A stretch of DNA of 64,000 nucleotides from Gyromitra esculenta (lineage: Eukaryota; Ascomycota; Pezizomycetes; Pezizales; Discinaceae). Below, piece by piece: positions 1-11,262 of the stretch; the stretch's first letter is position 1, and each line of letters opens with the position of its first letter. A program made the translations under genes and the position numbers. The stretch is from assembly GCA_038503075.1 (NCBI GenBank), contig JBCAML010000008.1, positions 992,001 through 1,056,000 of the forward strand, written 5' to 3'. The notes under the pieces were generated by a model. That model was given only the letters and a program-made list of their open reading frames with translations. It did no database searches and was not told the origin of the DNA.

Positions 1-695
1 AAATGGCATCCGGTTTAGAGTCGACAAATTGGTACATTGCATCAAAAAACCCGATGACGGCAATGGTAATACTCTTGTCTTCAGCCTTCGCCAGCAGTGT
101 GCGGTAGAGCGTCACGGGGTCTGTGGTGTTTGTCCCATCACGGACATCCTCGGGAAACTTCTCAGCGAGTTTGTCCACCCACCCAGCAAAAGTAGGGAAA
201 TTAGGATCTTGGGTCTATCCAAAGCGTAAGTCAGCAAATCTATTTTTTTACACTATGCGGCTATCTAGACTTACAGAGTTATCTACAGGCTTGAGGATGG
301 CGAGTGGGATATCTGAATGGCCGTAGTACGTGTTGATGGCATCTATCGCTGGAGATGCAAAGCGGCTCCGAATGTCTAAACATACATGTAGTATTAGAAT
401 AGAATCGAATAAATAATTAACGAGAAAGATACTAACCTGATACCACACCCACAATCTCCACTTCTCCCCAATTTTCAAGGATATTGGCGATTCCGATAGC
501 ATTTGCATCGTCAGGCTAAACCAAACGTTTCTGTCAGTAGCCCTAACCAATGAGAAAAAAACACTTATAGACGGAATAGGCCATTACGAGATTGTAAAAA
601 TCAGAGTCGATAATGAGCTTCTTCTTAGTGCAAGAAGTAGCTGAGGTCGTCAACACGCTGAATGTCAAGGCGAGAGCCAAAAATGCAGACTTCAT
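1..695 (-). CDS. Secreted nucleoside hydrolase-like protein (C-terminus off the window)
   Basis: Four exons by splice signals and frame: 695-588, 515-437, 375-275, 214-1; introns 516-587, 376-436 and 215-274. The first 167 residues are present and the gene runs off the left edge. Residues 1-21 look like a signal peptide (MKSAFLALALTFSVLTTSAT). After joining exons 1 and 2 the sequence reads LIIDSDFYNLPDDANAIGIA, matching the Asp-rich Ca2+/ribose-binding motif of the inosine/uridine-preferring nucleoside hydrolase fold (DxDxxxxxDD; Asp30, Asp32, Asp38, Asp39). The later segment PAIDAINTYYGHSDIPLAI fits the same fold. The family cleaves the N-glycosidic bond of ribonucleosides; secretion suggests external nucleoside salvage (inference). 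The choice of the GTAATG donor for intron 1 rests on restoring the motif. Substrate cannot be told. Confidence 0.8.
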
Positions 696-2170
696 GGTTA
701 AATACAATGTAATGACTGGCTAATTGAATGTTATTAGATTGAATAAGCACACTATGGCTACCCTGGATTCCCAACAGAGGCGGGAGGATGAACTTCATTT
801 ATGTAGTTATGTGTGTTTTTTTACTACCGGTAATTGCTAGATAAAAGCTGAGAAACTCTAGGACGAAGCGCTCAGCTAAAATAAAACCATCGATATGCAT
901 AATGTAGTAACCGTTACGTGGGATTCAGGTACATAATAGAAGAAGGAAAACTACATGTAGGTAAGATAAACACGTATGTAGAGATTCTGCTTTTTGTGTC
1001 GGTGTGGTCCATCCCGAGCTTTGTTGGCATAACTGATTAGAGAGATTCAGCTGAAGAAAACAGTACAATTGACCAAGAGGGCATGTTATGCGTGGCATTG
1101 CAGCTACCTAGACCAGGCACCTTTGGCTGAGATTGGGTGGGCGGCTCTTGGGATAAGGCTCTTGGCTCGCGATTAGCGCTTCCTGGTGTCTCAAAAGGGT
1201 GGGACAGCACCTACATGTGTACCATGTATATCCCCTCCTCCTGGTTGATGGGCCCCGAGGCTGAACTGATCACCGTCTGAAATCTGCTGTCAACGTATAC
1301 CAAAGATTTAAGTATACAGAGTGCAGTCTTTCCTCTCTAGTAAGACTATTGTAAGCGAGCAGAGACAGTGTTAGCTGTTGTGTATTCTAGAGCTCAAGAC
1401 TCGCGCTTGCAGCACAATACCTACTACCTGGGGCTATTGGCATGAGGCCCAGATGCTACGCTTCATCCAGAGCATAAATATAGTAATAAGGGTTCCTACG
1501 GATTTTGTGTTTATTTGCATGGTGCCACTCTCTGATTCCCCTTCTACAGACCATTTCAGCCACCCCATCCTCAATTCCAAGCAGCCACTCCCATCGAAGT
1601 TCTCATTCGCGATCCCTTCAATGGAATTCTCCTACGGCATTTCAAAATGCCTGCCTCTTAACTAGCGGGGCATTCTAGTCAGATCGGCTCGGTTTAAGTA
1701 GGTAAGAAGTCTTGGCCAGAAAAACCCTGAGCTTGGCGTGGCTTTACTCTTACAGCGTACGGCGGGAGAGATCGAGAAGCATGAGACTTGGGATTCGGGG
1801 CTGCTATTGGCTCCCCAGAGCAAGATTCTAGCAATTGGATTGGCCACAGAGCCCTGTCAGTAGACCCTGGTTTCTCGATCTTTTTTGCCGTACGCTGCAG
1901 CAACTGGAGAAGTCTAGTACCTCAGTTTCCACATAGATGACTGTTCTCTTTCGAGGTCCATTGGGTAGGTACCTAAGTCTACTATCCCAAGCCACTAAGT
2001 ACTCTCGATTTAGAGCGCCTCGTTCTAATAGGTGTTTCATATGTCTGCAGGCTGTTGTGCTACACAAGCCACTTGCGTGCGAGTCTCACCCTTCGTATTA
2101 TCGCTTGAATTATAAGATAACTGGCTCCCTTTTCCGATATGTTTGCAATCTTGGGCTTGCCACAATACCG
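696..2170. other. Gene-poor upstream region
   Basis: No convincing gene. Short open frames here lack ATG starts, domains or splice logic. It holds one TACATGTA palindrome (952-959) and the inverted repeat at 1754-1897. Confidence 0.6.
1754..1897. repeat. 144-bp inverted-repeat element, possible degenerate MITE
   Basis: The left arm starts CAGCGTACGGC at 1754 and the same sequence appears inverted ending at 1897. The arms stay alignable for about 28 bp (through GATCGAGAA). The differences seen are all G in the left arm versus A in the right arm, the direction expected from repeat-induced point mutation or deamination. The left flank is TA and the right is CA, so a former TA target duplication is possible but not shown. 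No coding capacity. Confidence 0.5.
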
Positions 2171-2371
2171 TAAAAACTCAGTCATAACGAACTGGTCTGG
2201 GCTGAGACGGCAGGAAATACCTCCAGCCTTAATGGTTAGAACCCAGGGTTTGGATTGAACACACCTGTTTACTTACTGACCACTACTGAGCCTCAAGCAG
2301 TCGCACCAATTACGCTACTCGTTTTATCATGTTGTCTTAGTTCAGGCCCGTTCGCTATGACTGAGTTTTTA
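2171..2371. mobile_element. 201-bp MITE with 40-bp terminal inverted repeats
   Basis: Both ends read TAAAAACTCAGTCATA inward. Over 40 bp the two arms differ at 8 positions, 7 of them transitions. The outermost TA on each side could be a TA target-site duplication, as made by Tc1/mariner-type transposases. The interior has no coding capacity, so this would be a non-autonomous element moved in trans. No related transposase is visible in the window. Confidence 0.8.
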
Positions 2372-3073
2372 TAGTAGTCTGCCTTCTAGGGATAGATCAG
2401 AGATATTTAGTAAGTTCTTCTTCCGCCTGTTATTTGATCTATACTTTCGAAGTCTCGAACTAACTCGGAGTTTCGTTTATCATATATAGAATCAGAATTG
2501 ACTGAAAGCAAAATCTCGTTTCTCGCGGCCTAAAATAGCGATATCTCACACAACTGCTTTTTCACTACTTAGTGCCCACCAATCCAATTGGAACGTAGAG
2601 TTGGGTTAGGGTTGTCTAGACTCGAACCATCAAGCACTTCCAACGCACATCTATAAAAAGGGGTCCGATGATTCGCTTGAATCGGTCCACAGCAAACGAA
2701 GCCAAACGAGTTCGCAGGGAAACCCTTTGATAATACGTTAAGCAAGAATACACTTTCCGCGTGGAACCATCCGCTCTTTATCTTGTAATTGACAACCATT
2801 GCGCTACACGATATGCACTTCGGGCAAAGAATTCATGAGATCGCTGGTAATTTCTGTCCTATTTATAACCCTTTGTGCAACAGCAGCATCACGATCAGAG
2901 ATTTGAGCCACTCCGCGTGATGGGAAATACGAGGGAAGAAACGAAAATTCCTTGGAGGATAGGAGCTATAAGCTTGGAAAACTTGCAATTGCTACCCTGA
3001 ATTCAAATATAAATTGAGACTGTTTCTTCGGGGTTCATTTTGTTCGCCCCTCAAAGGCAATAATCCTTCGTCT
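2372..3073. other. Intergenic, no gene seen
   Basis: Only short non-ATG frames are present. It contains the presumed upstream region of the secreted-protein gene at 3074. Confidence 0.55.
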
Positions 3074-3652
3074 ATGCCCGGCATCACTATAACTATGACG
3101 AGAATTATCGCTTTTCTGCGACTATCCCTTTGCCTTCTCGCTTTTGTTTTATTTTCTGGGCGATCTCAAGCTGAAAATAGAACATTCACTATGACCACCA
3201 TCAATCGCAGTTTTCCCGCTCTAGACGGGAAAGTTGTCGAGCTCGCGTCGGCCCAGTTTCCCTCCGCTATCGGTATTAATTTTCCTTCACCAGCACCCTT
3301 AACAGCCTTCATCTATAATCAAATTCTGTTCGCGAGGTGCTCAAGTTCCCCTACCGGAGCCTGTATCGGATTTTTCCAGAAGAACCTTGGCGGAGCGTTG
3401 GCAGGATGGAATTTCATATTCTGGGACGGCGAGGACTGGCCCTCCGATGATCCTCTCGGATCCTTCACAAGCCGCTTCGCCATACAAAGTAGTGGCGACG
3501 TGGACCTCTTGGCAGAAGGTGTCGACGAAGGTACTGGAGTGAATGGGACCACGTCATTCCAGCTTTGCCAATATTTTCAAAGTAATCCAGAAAATGGCTT
3601 TTTGGTTTGTGTTTCTCATATCCTAAATCTTGGAATAATTCTGAGGCGCTAA
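3074..3652 (+). CDS. Small secreted protein of unknown function
   Basis: Single-exon frame of 192 residues from the ATG at 3074; a second ATG at 3095 (residue 8) begins directly at a cleaner signal peptide (MTRIIAFLRLSLCLLAFVLF, cleavage likely after RSQA) and may be the true start. The mature part has only a few cysteines (ARC, GACIG, QLCQY, LVCV contexts), is rich in F, S and G, and has an acidic middle (DGEDWPSDD). I recognise no family. Size, secretion and lack of a known domain fit an effector-like or surface protein, but this is inference. The last 15 or so residues could instead be read-through of an unrecognised 3' intron. Reality of the gene is moderately supported by the open frame and signal peptide. 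Confidence 0.5.
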   Translation: MPGITITMTRIIAFLRLSLCLLAFVLFSGRSQAENRTFTMTTINRSFPALDGKVVELASAQFPSAIGINFPSPAPLTAFIYNQILFARCSSSPTGACIGFFQKNLGGALAGWNFIFWDGEDWPSDDPLGSFTSRFAIQSSGDVDLLAEGVDEGTGVNGTTSFQLCQYFQSNPENGFLVCVSHILNLGIILRR

Positions 3653-5301
3653 TTCAATATAGCTCACAAGTGCTGTGACGAATTCAAATGCCCAGTGTCT
3701 TTACGAGACGGAGTTCAAGGTAACTTATACGGATACAGATGCCTGTCCATAGTAGATCGAAGTTTCGGTAGTTATTGGATAAACATATTTCTAAGGCATA
3801 TCTTGTTTTCGTTTAAATACCTATCGATATTTATCTACCTGGGAAATAAAAAAATAAAAGCTCCCATTGGCATATGCACGCACATACACGTATAATAGGC
3901 ACATGTATACTCTATTCAACCCCCCCCCCTCCCAAAGCGTTCTCGCGATCCAATACTCGGGGCAGGCATGAAGAACCTAAAGATGTCTCTCATTAGTAAA
4001 TTCTTTTTTCGATTTGCTCTCTTTAGCCACATTCCCGGGTTGATTGGCCAACTTCTGCCTGCATTTTCGGGTTCGTCATGCCCGCCCCGAGTATACCTTC
4101 CATGCATTTTCAGACTGGAAGTAACCTATCAGAAAATTCTCTGGAAAAAGTTCCTCAGCCGGGACACATCTTCGAAATAAAAAAAAGCTGCCATTAAATT
4201 TGGCTGGTCCTCCGAATATGTACCTCTCTACAAGCACAAAGATCTAGGATTAATAAGTAATTGCTGATTTGGGTCTTACGGGCGCAGAAATAAGTATAAA
4301 TTTCAGCCTTATTCCCAACAATATGATGTCTCTATTATCTTGAACCCTAGTTTTCCAATCATCGAACATGTCATCCCCTCGACTTCGTAACAACATACGA
4401 CTTGCCCAATAACTCCTGGAATATGATTCGTATTTTTAGGGGTACCCGGCTAGCTGCACAGGCTGTAGAAAGCGTCCCTTAAGTGCTATTAAAATATCGA
4501 ATGTTAATAGGATATGGCATGCAAACCATCGAAAGTTGATAGCTCTATCAATTACCAAACTAAAGGCTATCCGTCAATAATCTTAGCAGATTCATCTATG
4601 GATAGATAAGGCGATTCTTAATTGCTTCTCAGACATATCAAATCACTCGTAATCGATCGAGTGGGACACAGGTTTTTTTGTATGGTGCGAGGGCTTGGAT
4701 TCAGTGGTTTCCAAATCCTTCACTGTCAGCTTAATGGTTCACTAAATATCACTCGCTACGAAACTTCTGCCGGCATTCAATATTTCTTTACTCTGATAAC
4801 AGCAGAGCTGCCCACGAGGAATATGTTGGATATATTATGTATATCTATGAGTTTCCTAAGATTCGCGTCCTTCGGTAAGATACCGGTTCTGCTAGAAGCT
4901 TTAGCTACTATTGGGTTGCTCAAGCCGATCTATTCAGCGCCTAAAAATCACCCTATATACCAGCTTATACGGCTTTATAGGGAGTATATATAGGGGCTTG
5001 ATGCCCATGCTTGGTTTTCCTTTCTCTTCACTTCTCTAACGCATAGCGCAGATGTATCCATCTATTCATTATTCTTAATAGAGTAGGAGGAGAGCGAGCT
5101 GCATTTTTTAATTATAACTATATTTACTGCTTCAATTTTACCAACCACTAAAAGACCAAAATCCAACACCTGAAAGGGGCATGCATGATATAAAGATACA
5201 ATCCTGCAATCAGCTAATTTACAATTAACTAAACAAAACAAAAGGCAGAACAAAACAGTATTCCTCCCCAAAATAACCAATTGAAAGTATCCATAAGTTC
5301 C
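3653..5301. other. Intergenic, no gene seen
   Basis: AT-rich stretch with a poly-C tract near 3920-3930. Open frames such as 4622-4993 lack an ATG start or any recognisable domain. Confidence 0.55.
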
Positions 5302-6919
5302 TCAGTCCAGCCAACTCCATTCTATCGCAATTCTTCCATCGCCTTGACTTCCGATAACATCAAACGCAGCCGGGCTTAAATCCAGATCATACTGCGCGCA
5401 CACTGGGCATCTATCAACGATAGTAACAGTAACTCCACCTCCACCAGCTTGTCTCTTTTCGAGATCCATGTTGGGCGCTCTTGGCGGAGGTGTAACTATA
5501 GGCCATGGTGGGATCAAATCCAGATTTGGCCGTGCGGCCTCTGGCGTAGCTACCGGTATTGAAATATACCCTGCTGATGGCCTTAAATAAGAGATATTTT
5601 CTGGCAAATTCTTTTGTCCTGGTTCTGCGCCCGAAACCATCTTACTCCTTCTGCTCTCTTTCATACTTCGACTATTTTTCCATCCAGCTAAAGTAACGTT
5701 TCCGCTGTACCATACTCGTTGCGTAACGTCTGCATCAGCTATCTGTTCCCTTTTAAACAACCTTTTTGCGCCGGCACCTTTCACTAATGCACGTCGGCCG
5801 CAGTAGGGATTATTGTTAGAGTTAGCTACACCCGTTGCATCGAAAAGTACTTTACTTAGCGCGGCTACGAAATCTGCTTCTGTGCTGTCCGTACCACATG
5901 AACCAAGACCTGGTGTATAAAAAGTTCCTTCACCTTTGAATTGCGTACCACCTCCACCTCCACTTGCTGAAGAAGTTAGCGATGTAGATTTGGGGCTAGA
6001 GGCCGTGGTGGTGGAAGTGGAGGCGGAGGATCGTGAGGCTGAGGAGTTGGAAGCACTACTTGGTGCTACCGAAGAGCTTGTCCTAAGAACAATGATTAAG
6101 ATATACTTTAGCTACTTTAAAGGGAAGATTTGCGTACGTTCTTGTCTGCGATGTGGCTGGCGTTCCTGTGCTCGTATTCCCACCCGTTCCCGTGGTTGTA
6201 GCTTGATTCGTTTGAGTTGATGAAACTGTTTGGCCACTCGTAAGAGGCACTGCCATACTCGAAGACCTGCTTCGCAGAGAAGTAGAAATATCCCCGTCCG
6301 CTTCCGTCACAACCGTTAACTCTGAAAATAGGGTGCTTGTAATATCGTCTCCGTTGGTATCAGTAAAAGTCGTCGGATCTCCGTACAGGGTTGTCGGCAC
6401 CGTTACACCGTCGGTCCGTGTTATAAAAAAAGTACTTCCAAGTAGCGTCTTCTCCACCATCATATCATCTGAATTTGGAACGAACGTTATCGATCCAGGG
6501 ATAGTCATGGTCTCACCATTTGTTCCTATTGTTTGGATTAGTGTGGTACCTGCCCCTCTCTGGATAGTCGTTTCAAAGCTCGAGATCTCGGTCGTTACGA
6601 CCACGATTCCATCACTTATCAAGGTTCTCGTTCTGCTCTCTGTAAATCTGGTGGATATAAGCTGCCCCACTGCCCCCTCTTCCTGGCCACGATTTTCAGC
6701 CGTGTTGATGCTCTTTCGAAAGCTCACACCACCAGCTATGCTGCCAATCAGCAAGGCTACCCCAGCTGTAGCAGCAACATAATAGAAGTTCTTGCGACGG
6801 AAACCTGCGATATAAAGGGATCTCGCCTTTGTAGTTCCGCCAAAAGTGTGTGAAGCCTGCCAGTTTCGGAAGGTCTGGTTCAAACTAATTTTATCCCTAA
6901 GTTCTTTGAGACGAACCAT
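5302..6919 (-). CDS. Membrane-anchored RlpA-like/expansin-like DPBB protein
   Basis: Two exons, 6919-6138 and 6082-5302, joined across intron 6083-6137; 520 aa. The start is the ATG at 6919 (upstream in-frame codons are non-ATG). Residues 45-66 form one transmembrane helix (YYVAATAGVALLIGSIAGGV), preceded by a basic cytosolic segment, so type II topology is likely. A Ser/Thr-rich stalk (about 230-300) leads to a split double-psi beta-barrel: first half GEGTFYTPGLGSCG and NPYCGRRALV (about 310-361), second half VTVTIVDRCPVCAQYDLDLS and PAAFDVIG (about 478-520). The usual DPBB Cys and Asp (VDRCPxC) are present. The two halves are separated by a roughly 115-residue basic, proline-rich insertion ending near EKRQAGGGG, which is unusual. 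Family members bind or loosen cell-wall polysaccharide; the exact role here is unknown. Confidence 0.8.
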
Positions 6920-7663
6920 CGGATCCAAGTAGATGTGATAATCCCTTATAAGGAGAGCGGTTAGATTTTAGGATTTTGAGTGAAGAACTTGTTTGAGCTC
7001 TATACGTTAGTGGAAGTTGACGTTTATGACGAAAGTACATACGACAGTTAGCGAGAACAGGGTGATCATGAGGTAGTGGTATAACAGATGAGGTTCGTGA
7101 TGGATGAAGCTGCTAGAAAAAGATACCAAATCAAACAACAGGAAACCACCAGGAAATATGTAGCTATATGTACCGCTTTAAAAATATAAGGGAGAGCGCG
7201 ATAAACTCACTGGATGCTCTTGAAAGATACCCTAGCCCCAGATACTATTCTACGGTTGAACAGCGTCATGAGAATATGTTGAATTTACTTGACTTTTGTG
7301 CAATCACGCTCCCATGATGCAGATAAATAGGCTATCTGGGCATAGGAGTCTTCACGCCTTAAGGCTAAATCAATAGGACCTATAATTTGCCGAGGCATAA
7401 TCCACTATATAACGTGTTCACGCATTTAATGGGGCTTGGGTTCGTATTTCTAGGACTACATGTAGTTCTTATCATATAATGGTGATGGTAAATACATGTA
7501 ATGCCGCTGCCGAAAAGCAAGTACTATTTAAATTTTGCAAACAAACAATGTCTAGATCTAAATAACAGTTACACATAAATCTAATCGAAAGAACAAGTTC
7601 CAATTCTAAGAAAGAACAACTGCTAACGGATGGACAAAAGGAGAAAAATTAACTTCCAAAATA
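6920..7663. other. Intergenic between two minus-strand genes
   Basis: No gene seen. It contains two TACATGTA palindromes 36 bp apart (7457-7464 and 7493-7500). Confidence 0.55.
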
Positions 7664-8779
7664 TCAATGCTTCAAAAGATTCCTCCAACGAATATAATCC
7701 TCATCTTCCTCACGGTTAACATATAATTCTTCATTGATAACCTTTAGTAGACTAGCCAAAGGGCGGAAGCAGTCGGCATTGCCTTTCTTGAGCTCCACAA
7801 GCCGCTTTTTATCTTCCTTGGCCGTTTTCTTCAGCGCTTTGCACTCCTGCTTATATTTCAAATATTTATCTTTGTTACTCTCCAGTTGAATCCTGAGATC
7901 AGCAACTTCTTTTTTTACTTCATCTAATTCTCTTGATCTTGTCTTTAACCATCGAACCTGTTTGGGAGTCAATTTCGGTGAGTTGTCAATCTCCATTGCA
8001 TCAGGCGGCGTTACTGGGGCGTCACCCATAACCCCAGACATTCTATCACTACCTGGAGAATCTTTAAGCTTCGGTTGGCCATGAAAAAAATTGGCAACTT
8101 GTCCTACAGCAGGTGTTGATCCAGCTAAATTTCCTGGGACGCTCTGATTATTACTCCCCTCACTTGTCACAAGAGCAATGCTAGTTTCTGGAACAGAACG
8201 GGCGATAGGGCTAGGAGACGCGACAGCTAGGGTCACTGTTGACTGTCTTGGTGCAGCGGGTGCAGCGGGTGTGGGTGTGCTAAGTGTGTAAATTGCAAGA
8301 GGAGGAACGGACAGATCAATGTACCCTTCAGCAAGACGATATTCATCCGGGGAACTAGGGTTATTAGCTGGCTGTTCGGGTGTAGCGATTTGGCTGCTGC
8401 TTGCAGCGGCTTGTGCTCTTCTTGCCCTGGGCTGCGTGGGCTTAGGAGCAGAAATAGTAGGTACCTGTACTTCGGATACCTGTACTTCGGGTACTTGTGC
8501 TTCGAGTACTTGTGCTTCAGGTACCTGTGCTTCAGGGTCGGTGCTTGGCCCACTTGAATCTCGATAAGTGAGGAAAGCGTTGGTAGTCATGGGAGTTGAC
8601 TGGTTTTGGATGTCAGCCTGGCAGATGGGTGCTCTGATTGGTGGTGATTCGTGGATTCGGATGCTCGTATCGTCTGCAGCCATGCGAATTGGTTTGGGGC
8701 CTACTCGACCACCTACTTTTGTAGATGCTCTGGTCTTGCGCCTAGCGGGCTTGGTTGTTCTGGGCGACCTTGGGGCCAT
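7664..8779 (-). CDS. Hypothetical coiled-coil protein with pentapeptide repeats
   Basis: Single-exon frame of 371 aa starting at the ATG at 8779 (the upstream frame opens only with a TTG). The N-terminus is very basic (MAPRSPRTTKPARRKTRAST), suggesting nuclear or nucleic-acid association (inference). Residues about 82-106 are five tandem pentapeptides of type EAQVP/EVQVP. A low-complexity Pro/Ala/Ser/Thr middle follows. The C-terminal third (about 265-345) is a charged heptad region (LKTRSRELDEVKKEVADLRI; YLKYKQECKALKKTAKEDKK) that should form a coiled coil. No catalytic domain is recognised. Similar disordered plus coiled-coil hypothetical proteins are common in filamentous ascomycetes. Confidence 0.6.
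   Translation of the reverse strand: MAPRSPRTTKPARRKTRASTKVGGRVGPKPIRMAADDTSIRIHESPPIRAPICQADIQNQSTPMTTNAFLTYRDSSGPSTDPEAQVPEAQVLEAQVPEVQVSEVQVPTISAPKPTQPRARRAQAAASSSQIATPEQPANNPSSPDEYRLAEGYIDLSVPPLAIYTLSTPTPAAPAAPRQSTVTLAVASPSPIARSVPETSIALVTSEGSNNQSVPGNLAGSTPAVGQVANFFHGQPKLKDSPGSDRMSGVMGDAPVTPPDAMEIDNSPKLTPKQVRWLKTRSRELDEVKKEVADLRIQLESNKDKYLKYKQECKALKKTAKEDKKRLVELKKGNADCFRPLASLLKVINEELYVNREEDEDYIRWRNLLKH
8461..8535. repeat. 15-bp minisatellite, 5 units, in frame
   Basis: Five adjacent 15-bp units of the form GTACYTGTRCTTCRG lie inside the coding frame of the gene at 7664-8779 and encode the EAQVP/EVQVP pentapeptides. Unit length is a multiple of three, so copy-number change would not break the frame. 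Confidence 0.85.
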
Positions 8780-11262
8780 TACAAAATCTCTGTAAATATT
8801 GCTGTGGGGTTGGTTTGTTGTAACTCGTTTGTATTTAGATGTCGATACCAGGTTCTCGGTGAGCCAGTATATGGATTTTAATACAGAAAATCTGAAGCGA
8901 TTCACACTGATACTGAGAAAATAGGTGTGAGTGGGTGCTCGATCTTGAAACAAACAAGTAAACCAATATCACGAGTACGTATGAAGCCAGAACAACTCCA
9001 GCTCTCCGAGCCAAAAGCAAAGTTCTCTTTTAATTTCTGATGACGAGATTCAGCCGTCAAAAATCAATTGTGATGAAACACGGATAGATTACCGAATAAA
9101 ACGGGTATCGGGTTGACAAAATGCACAAACAAAGAGGAGTTGGGGGCCTCAGGCTCCACCATATACTCGAAGCAAACAAAGCAAGGGTCAGGTGTTTCCC
9201 AACCACACCCCTGACGTTCAGCTCGACACCAGCGATATCAGCACGTCCATATTTATCCACAGTAGGGACCAGTCAGAAACCGTTACCTTAAATATAAAAA
9301 TTATGTTAGTGTCTGGAGCTTCCGCTTTTCTTCCCTGGGTGACTGGGGTCTTAACTTTCGCTTGAGTAAATCTGCATGCACTTAGTAAGTTCCTGCTCGT
9401 TTAGGGTGGTCTCGTTCGTGGTAGGTGCACATAACTTACTAACACGAGTGACAAAACCAGCTGAATCCACGTACGATCTCCCTAACAAAGCCAACAACAG
9501 CGAGACCGGCTACGCGACGAGATCATAAAAATTCTTTGGTTTTAGAGCTTCCCACTTTCAGAATTGCTACAGAGAACCTTTACCCGCAGCAGACATTATT
9601 GAAGCGAGTGATATCAAATTCCCCCCCTTCCGGAACTGCCCCTCGCGGGAAGACCAAGACTATTTTTCTTTAGAGACGCTGTTTCGCAATAAGTACATGC
9701 AAGTCATATCTTAACAGTGGGCTGGGTAACTAGATCATTTGACTGACCTTCGGGCAGCCCACAGGGTGTTGTCGATCAAACGACCATAAATGGGGGCCGA
9801 GAGGCTCCACCCGTAGCGAAGGATAAGCTAGCGAGCCACTGAGACCAATACCCATTCACACGGGAATCCCAGAAAATATCAGATTTCGCTCCGCGAGTGA
9901 TAGCCTATGAATGCTGTCCACCAAGACTATGTTTAACAGAAACTGCGGTTTCTGTGGCTGAAATGCAAAACCCATTGATGGTTTGTTTCATTTAGGCTAG
10001 AAACCGATTGAAAGTTTCGTGATTCTGCTTTATTCTCAGCTAAGTATGCCAGTTGTATTACTCCATGGCAAACTCCGCAAACTATATCCGTCCTAGCTAA
10101 ACATTATAGTTTGAGTCTCCACTTGAAATCGGGACTGCATGGAACCCTCTCCCCCACCAGCTCTCGATTATCTGATCGGATTTTAACACGCAGACAGCTC
10201 AATTCTTCCCATTTTCATGTCATGACGTGTTACTGTGTCACGGGATCGATCTCTCAGCTCTCTACCCCATAGAGCGTGCAGCCCAGACAATTTAAATCGT
10301 GATGAAAGGCTCATTCCCACTAGGGTACAGGGAGACAAATTCTGGAATGTGCTGAGAAGTAGTTCTGGAACCTCGTTAGGTGCGGACGAAAGTGTCGCAG
10401 GTGGATATTCTGACCATACGAATAATTTTCCGACTGTTGCGAGTTTGCACGGTTCAGGTGAAAATATGGGCTGAAAGTGGCATATTCCTTGGTCGTATTC
10501 CGTAATGCACACGTTTTTACCAGCCAATAGCTCTCTGTGAAGCAAGGTTTGTAGTTTCATCCTAAAATAGTCACCGAAGTACTTTGCAAAGGGCGATTAA
10601 CCTACAGTAGCACAGCGGTGTTCAGGGGTTGTTTGTACAACCTCTGGAACCGTAATCCCTACAGCCGATCGAACGTCCAAACGTTGACTACAGTATACCA
10701 AATCATGTCGATTGAACCCCAACGCTCATTAAATTTCGAAATTTACTAGTAAGCTGACTTTCCTACAAGCTACCAGAGCACAGTAACTACATGTACATGC
10801 TTACCTTACTCATACATCGCCGGGGGGTCTAAAATAAAATAAAATAAAATAAAAACAGTGGATATCAGCAGCTAGCATATATAGTGTATCCACAGATTGA
10901 GGTTAAAACACAGATCTCTAAATACCTGGTTTATCAAATATCTGAGTCCTATGAGTATTTGGAATGCTAGAAATAAAGAGTTTAGTCTATGTACATGTCT
11001 GTTTGTGTACCTTACTGCTAATGCTGACATGTGAAATACAATAATAAACTATATGTATGCTAGATCTCAACGAGTATATAACTCTCACCACTAAAAAGTT
11101 CTTAACACACGTGCGCTTGTATATAACATCAAAAAATAACCATGCAACTAATTAAATGCACGAGAAACGAAGTAAAAAAAAGAAGAGCGAAAAACAATCG
11201 TTACGTCGTTATAATGAAGTGCCTAGTTCCCCTTTACGATAGCTCCTTCGAAGAAAACGCCT
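8780..11262. other. 2.5-kb gene-poor interval
   Basis: No convincing gene. The longest ATG frame (10560-10183, minus, 125 aa) has no domain, signal or supporting splice sites. It contains one TACATGTA (10788-10795) and an AAAAT microsatellite. Confidence 0.55.
10830..10855. repeat. Pentanucleotide microsatellite (TAAAA)n
   Basis: About five perfect copies of TAAAA follow a G6 run in the intergenic region. Confidence 0.9.

Noticed and set aside
6333..6782. 149-codon plus-strand frame
   Set aside because: Antisense to the DPBB gene's Ser/Thr-rich region; non-ATG start, no domain.
10183..10560. 125-codon ATG frame on the minus strand
   Set aside because: No homology recognised, no signal, no flanking support; length is within what chance gives in a 2.5-kb gap.
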